From: a virus
Virus record (IMG/VR): IMGVR_UViG_3300020160_000788
Location: 1 to 22,641 of that record
Length of the DNA stretch: 22,641 nucleotides
Reading direction: 5' to 3' (one strand)
Positions 21,354 through 22,641 of this stretch are shown in pieces. The position numbers were made by a program, and so were the translations under genes. The notes under the pieces are model-generated. The model was not told where the DNA came from. It worked only from the letters and a program-made list of their open reading frames with translations, and did not search any database. Position 1 is the stretch's first letter. Every line of letters begins with the position of its first letter.

Positions 21354-21380
21354 TACGTTTCCTTGGGTTATGATGAGTTA

Positions 21381-21408
21381 ATTATACACGAAATATTACA
21401 ATTGTCAA
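21381..21408 (-). promoter_or_regulatory. Sigma70-type promoter for the ClpA-type gene
   Basis: The minus strand has TTGACA (21408-21403), 16 bases, and TATAAT (21386-21381). AAGGAAA precedes the ATG at 21353. The -35 box lies over the end of the dnaJ gene and is followed by AATTGT, making a partial palindrome like that at 7358-7372. It allows early expression of the unfoldase without dnaJ. Confidence 0.8.
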
Positions 21409-22235
21409 CCGTACTTGGCTTTTAATTGTCTTAAAGTCTCAGTGTCTTCGTAATCTACGGATTTTGGAACAACAACATCAATTTTAACATATAAATTGCC
21501 ACGTCTGTGTTCATGCATACCAACAGGTAATCCGTATTGCTGACACGACATAGTAGTACCTGGATTGATGCCCACTGGTATCGTAATATCTAATGTTGAA
21601 TCTTCTATAGTTTGAATCTTAATTGATGTTCCGAGCATTGTATCAAACACTGATATCGGAGCAGTAGTAAAAAGATCTGCTCCTCTACGCTCAAACTGTG
21701 GATGCGGAATTTCTTCAATAACGGCAATTAGATCGCCCCTGGGCAATTGTGGATGAGTATCATCACCCATTTCGTGGAATCGAATACTATCCCCCATAGC
21801 TACTCCTCTTGGAATTTTAAGTTGGAGTGCTTGTTCTCTGCCAGACGGCAATCTAATACTACCAACAATATCTTTACCGTGCAGGATGTCTTTAAGAGTC
21901 ATCTGTACAGTAATGTTAATAGATTTATTTTTACGCATCATACCACGTTGCTGGAATCCGCCAAACGGTCCGCCAAACATACCACCAAAAATATCATTCA
22001 TATTTCCGGTATTAAATTGGAAGCCACCCGGTCCTCCAAACTGCGGATGTGGATTATCGTACTCGGCACGTTTTTGGTCGTCACTGAGTGTTGCGTATGC
22101 TTCTTGCAGTTTTTGAAACTGCTGTGTATCACCACCTCTATCTGGATGGTGTACTGCGGCTAGTTTTCTATAGGCTTTTTTAATGTCCTCGGGGCTAGCA
22201 CCTCTAGGAACGCCTAATACATTATAATAGTCCAT
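21405..22235 (-). CDS. dnaJ: DnaJ-type co-chaperone without zinc finger (276 aa)
   Basis: A J-domain occupies residues 1-62, with HPD at 30-32 and the usual helix II/III pattern (IKKAYRKLAAVHHPDRGG). A Gly/Phe region (66-98) follows, with GGPGGFQF and FGGMFGGPFGGF. The C-terminal substrate-binding domains (105-276) contain no CxxCxGxG repeats, so it is a class II (CbpA/DnaJB-like) protein. It stimulates host DnaK. There is no clear Shine-Dalgarno sequence before the ATG, only an A-rich leader. It lies directly upstream of the clpA-type gene, forming a chaperone-unfoldase pair, though clpA also has its own promoter. Confidence 0.93.
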   Translation of the reverse strand: MDYYNVLGVPRGASPEDIKKAYRKLAAVHHPDRGGDTQQFQKLQEAYATLSDDQKRAEYDNPHPQFGGPGGFQFNTGNMNDIFGGMFGGPFGGFQQRGMMRKNKSINITVQMTLKDILHGKDIVGSIRLPSGREQALQLKIPRGVAMGDSIRFHEMGDDTHPQLPRGDLIAVIEEIPHPQFERRGADLFTTAPISVFDTMLGTSIKIQTIEDSTLDITIPVGINPGTTMSCQQYGLPVGMHEHRRGNLYVKIDVVVPKSVDYEDTETLRQLKAKYG

Positions 22236-22253
22236 ATTTTATTTTATTGGTGA

Positions 22254-22288
22254 AAAAAGGTATAGTAATGATTATACTATACCTTTTT
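22254..22288. terminator. Bidirectional intrinsic terminator hairpin
   Basis: A perfect 14-base-pair stem (22254-22267 with 22275-22288) and a 7-base loop. The stem's outer end is a run of A on one side and T on the other, so both strands give a hairpin followed by a T run (six T on the minus strand, 22258-22253). It sits just after the 69-aa gene and separates it from dnaJ. Confidence 0.88.
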
Positions 22289-22307
22289 ACTTATGTCAAG
22301 AGAAATA

Positions 22308-22517
22308 TTATTTCTTGCCGTCTGGAACTTTTTCGCCTTCGACTTTCTTGTGTACTTTGATTTTTTTACAATCTTCAGCTTGCTTATTAGTTTTCTTGTC
22401 CATTACTGGCTTACCAGCTTTATCTACTTTTGGTGTGCATACTTCTTTCATTTCGCCACCTGCGTATACTGTACCAACTAATGCCAAACTTGCGATTAAT
22501 GCATATACTAGTTTCAT
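22308..22517 (-). CDS. Small secreted periplasmic protein (69 aa)
   Basis: It has a signal peptide, MKLVYALIASLALVGTVYA, with a likely cut before GGEMKE. The mature part, about 50 aa, is Lys-rich with two Cys (CTPKVDKAGKP, AEDCKKIKVHKK) that may form a disulfide. An AGGAG site lies before the ATG. It shows no similarity to a lysis protein I know. The export signal means it acts in the periplasm or outside the host. It is ended by the terminator at 22254-22288. Confidence 0.75.
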   Translation of the reverse strand: MKLVYALIASLALVGTVYAGGEMKEVCTPKVDKAGKPVMDKKTNKQAEDCKKIKVHKKVEGEKVPDGKK

Positions 22518-22518
22518 A

Positions 22519-22641
22519 TTATGCTCCTTTCTTAGCTAACATAGCTTGAATTTTTTCTTGAATAATCTTTGCCCAAAATGGCTGTGGAAAATTCCATCCT
22601 ACAAATGCTCCTAGTGCTACCCAAAATAATGTATCTAACAT
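22519..22641 (-). CDS. Small membrane-anchored protein (40 aa), at the window edge
   Basis: The ATG lies exactly at the right edge (22641), so the gene could extend further upstream. The visible 40 residues have one hydrophobic span (LFWVALGAFVGWNF, 5-18) and an amphipathic basic helix (AKIIQEKIQAMLAKKG). The stop is 1 base before the next ATG, so it is coupled to the secreted 69-aa protein. It may be one of the small membrane proteins common in T4-likes. Start and function are uncertain. Confidence 0.6.
   Translation of the reverse strand: MLDTLFWVALGAFVGWNFPQPFWAKIIQEKIQAMLAKKGA

Noticed and set aside
1-22641. CRISPR array, insertion sequence, integrase or attachment site
   Set aside because: No regularly spaced repeats, transposase motifs or terminal repeats were seen; the only tandem repeat is the two-copy element at 6713-6757.

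Overview
The window is a compact piece of a T4-like (myovirus-type) phage genome, most like marine cyanophages and pelagiphages. It has a T4-type family B DNA polymerase, a gp45-type sliding clamp, T4-late-type NATAAATA promoter elements, very dense coding with ATGA/TAATG junctions, and many small proteins typical of marine T4-likes. No 16S rRNA, tRNA or host gene identifies the host. All but one convincing gene lie on the minus strand, so genes are read from the right edge to the left.

Left part (1-7372), replication and DNA modification. A partial gene runs off the left edge. It is followed by two small conserved genes, including a T-fold (QueD/PTPS-like) protein, an uncharacterised 182-aa protein, and a 510-aa protein that keeps the base-exchange motifs of tRNA-guanine transglycosylase but not its zinc cysteines, so it is a DpdA-like candidate. 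Then come a small membrane protein, the sliding clamp behind a consensus promoter, DNA polymerase with a tandem palindromic repeat at its ribosome binding site, a membrane protein and a DsbA-like DNA-binding protein under a perfect TTGACA-N17-TATAAT promoter with an operator-like palindrome.

Middle (7379-18440), a late region. Two genes diverge from a symmetrical late-promoter pair at 8073-8089: a minus-strand virion-type protein and the only plus-strand gene, a sulfotransferase-like enzyme. A fatty acid desaturase follows, then a GC-rich structured intergenic element. Beyond it is a long run of virion-like proteins and enzymes: HAD phosphatase, DUF6321-type protein, Dps ferroxidase, lipoprotein, two large disordered structural proteins, a HxGH nucleotidylyltransferase, a KxDG ligase-like protein and a pol-beta-type nucleotidyltransferase. 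Many of these begin with a short shared N-terminus (M-basic-x-x-E/Q-L/F-L/F/I-x-E) that resembles the T4 capsid-targeting sequence and its gp21 cleavage site. The main hypothesis is that this is a set of proteins packaged in the head and injected with the DNA.

Right part (18488-22641), a protein-quality-control module: an uncharacterised protein, a full ClpA-type AAA+ unfoldase with an IGF ClpP-docking loop under its own promoter, and a class II-type DnaJ. A bidirectional terminator hairpin separates these from two small envelope-type proteins at the right edge.
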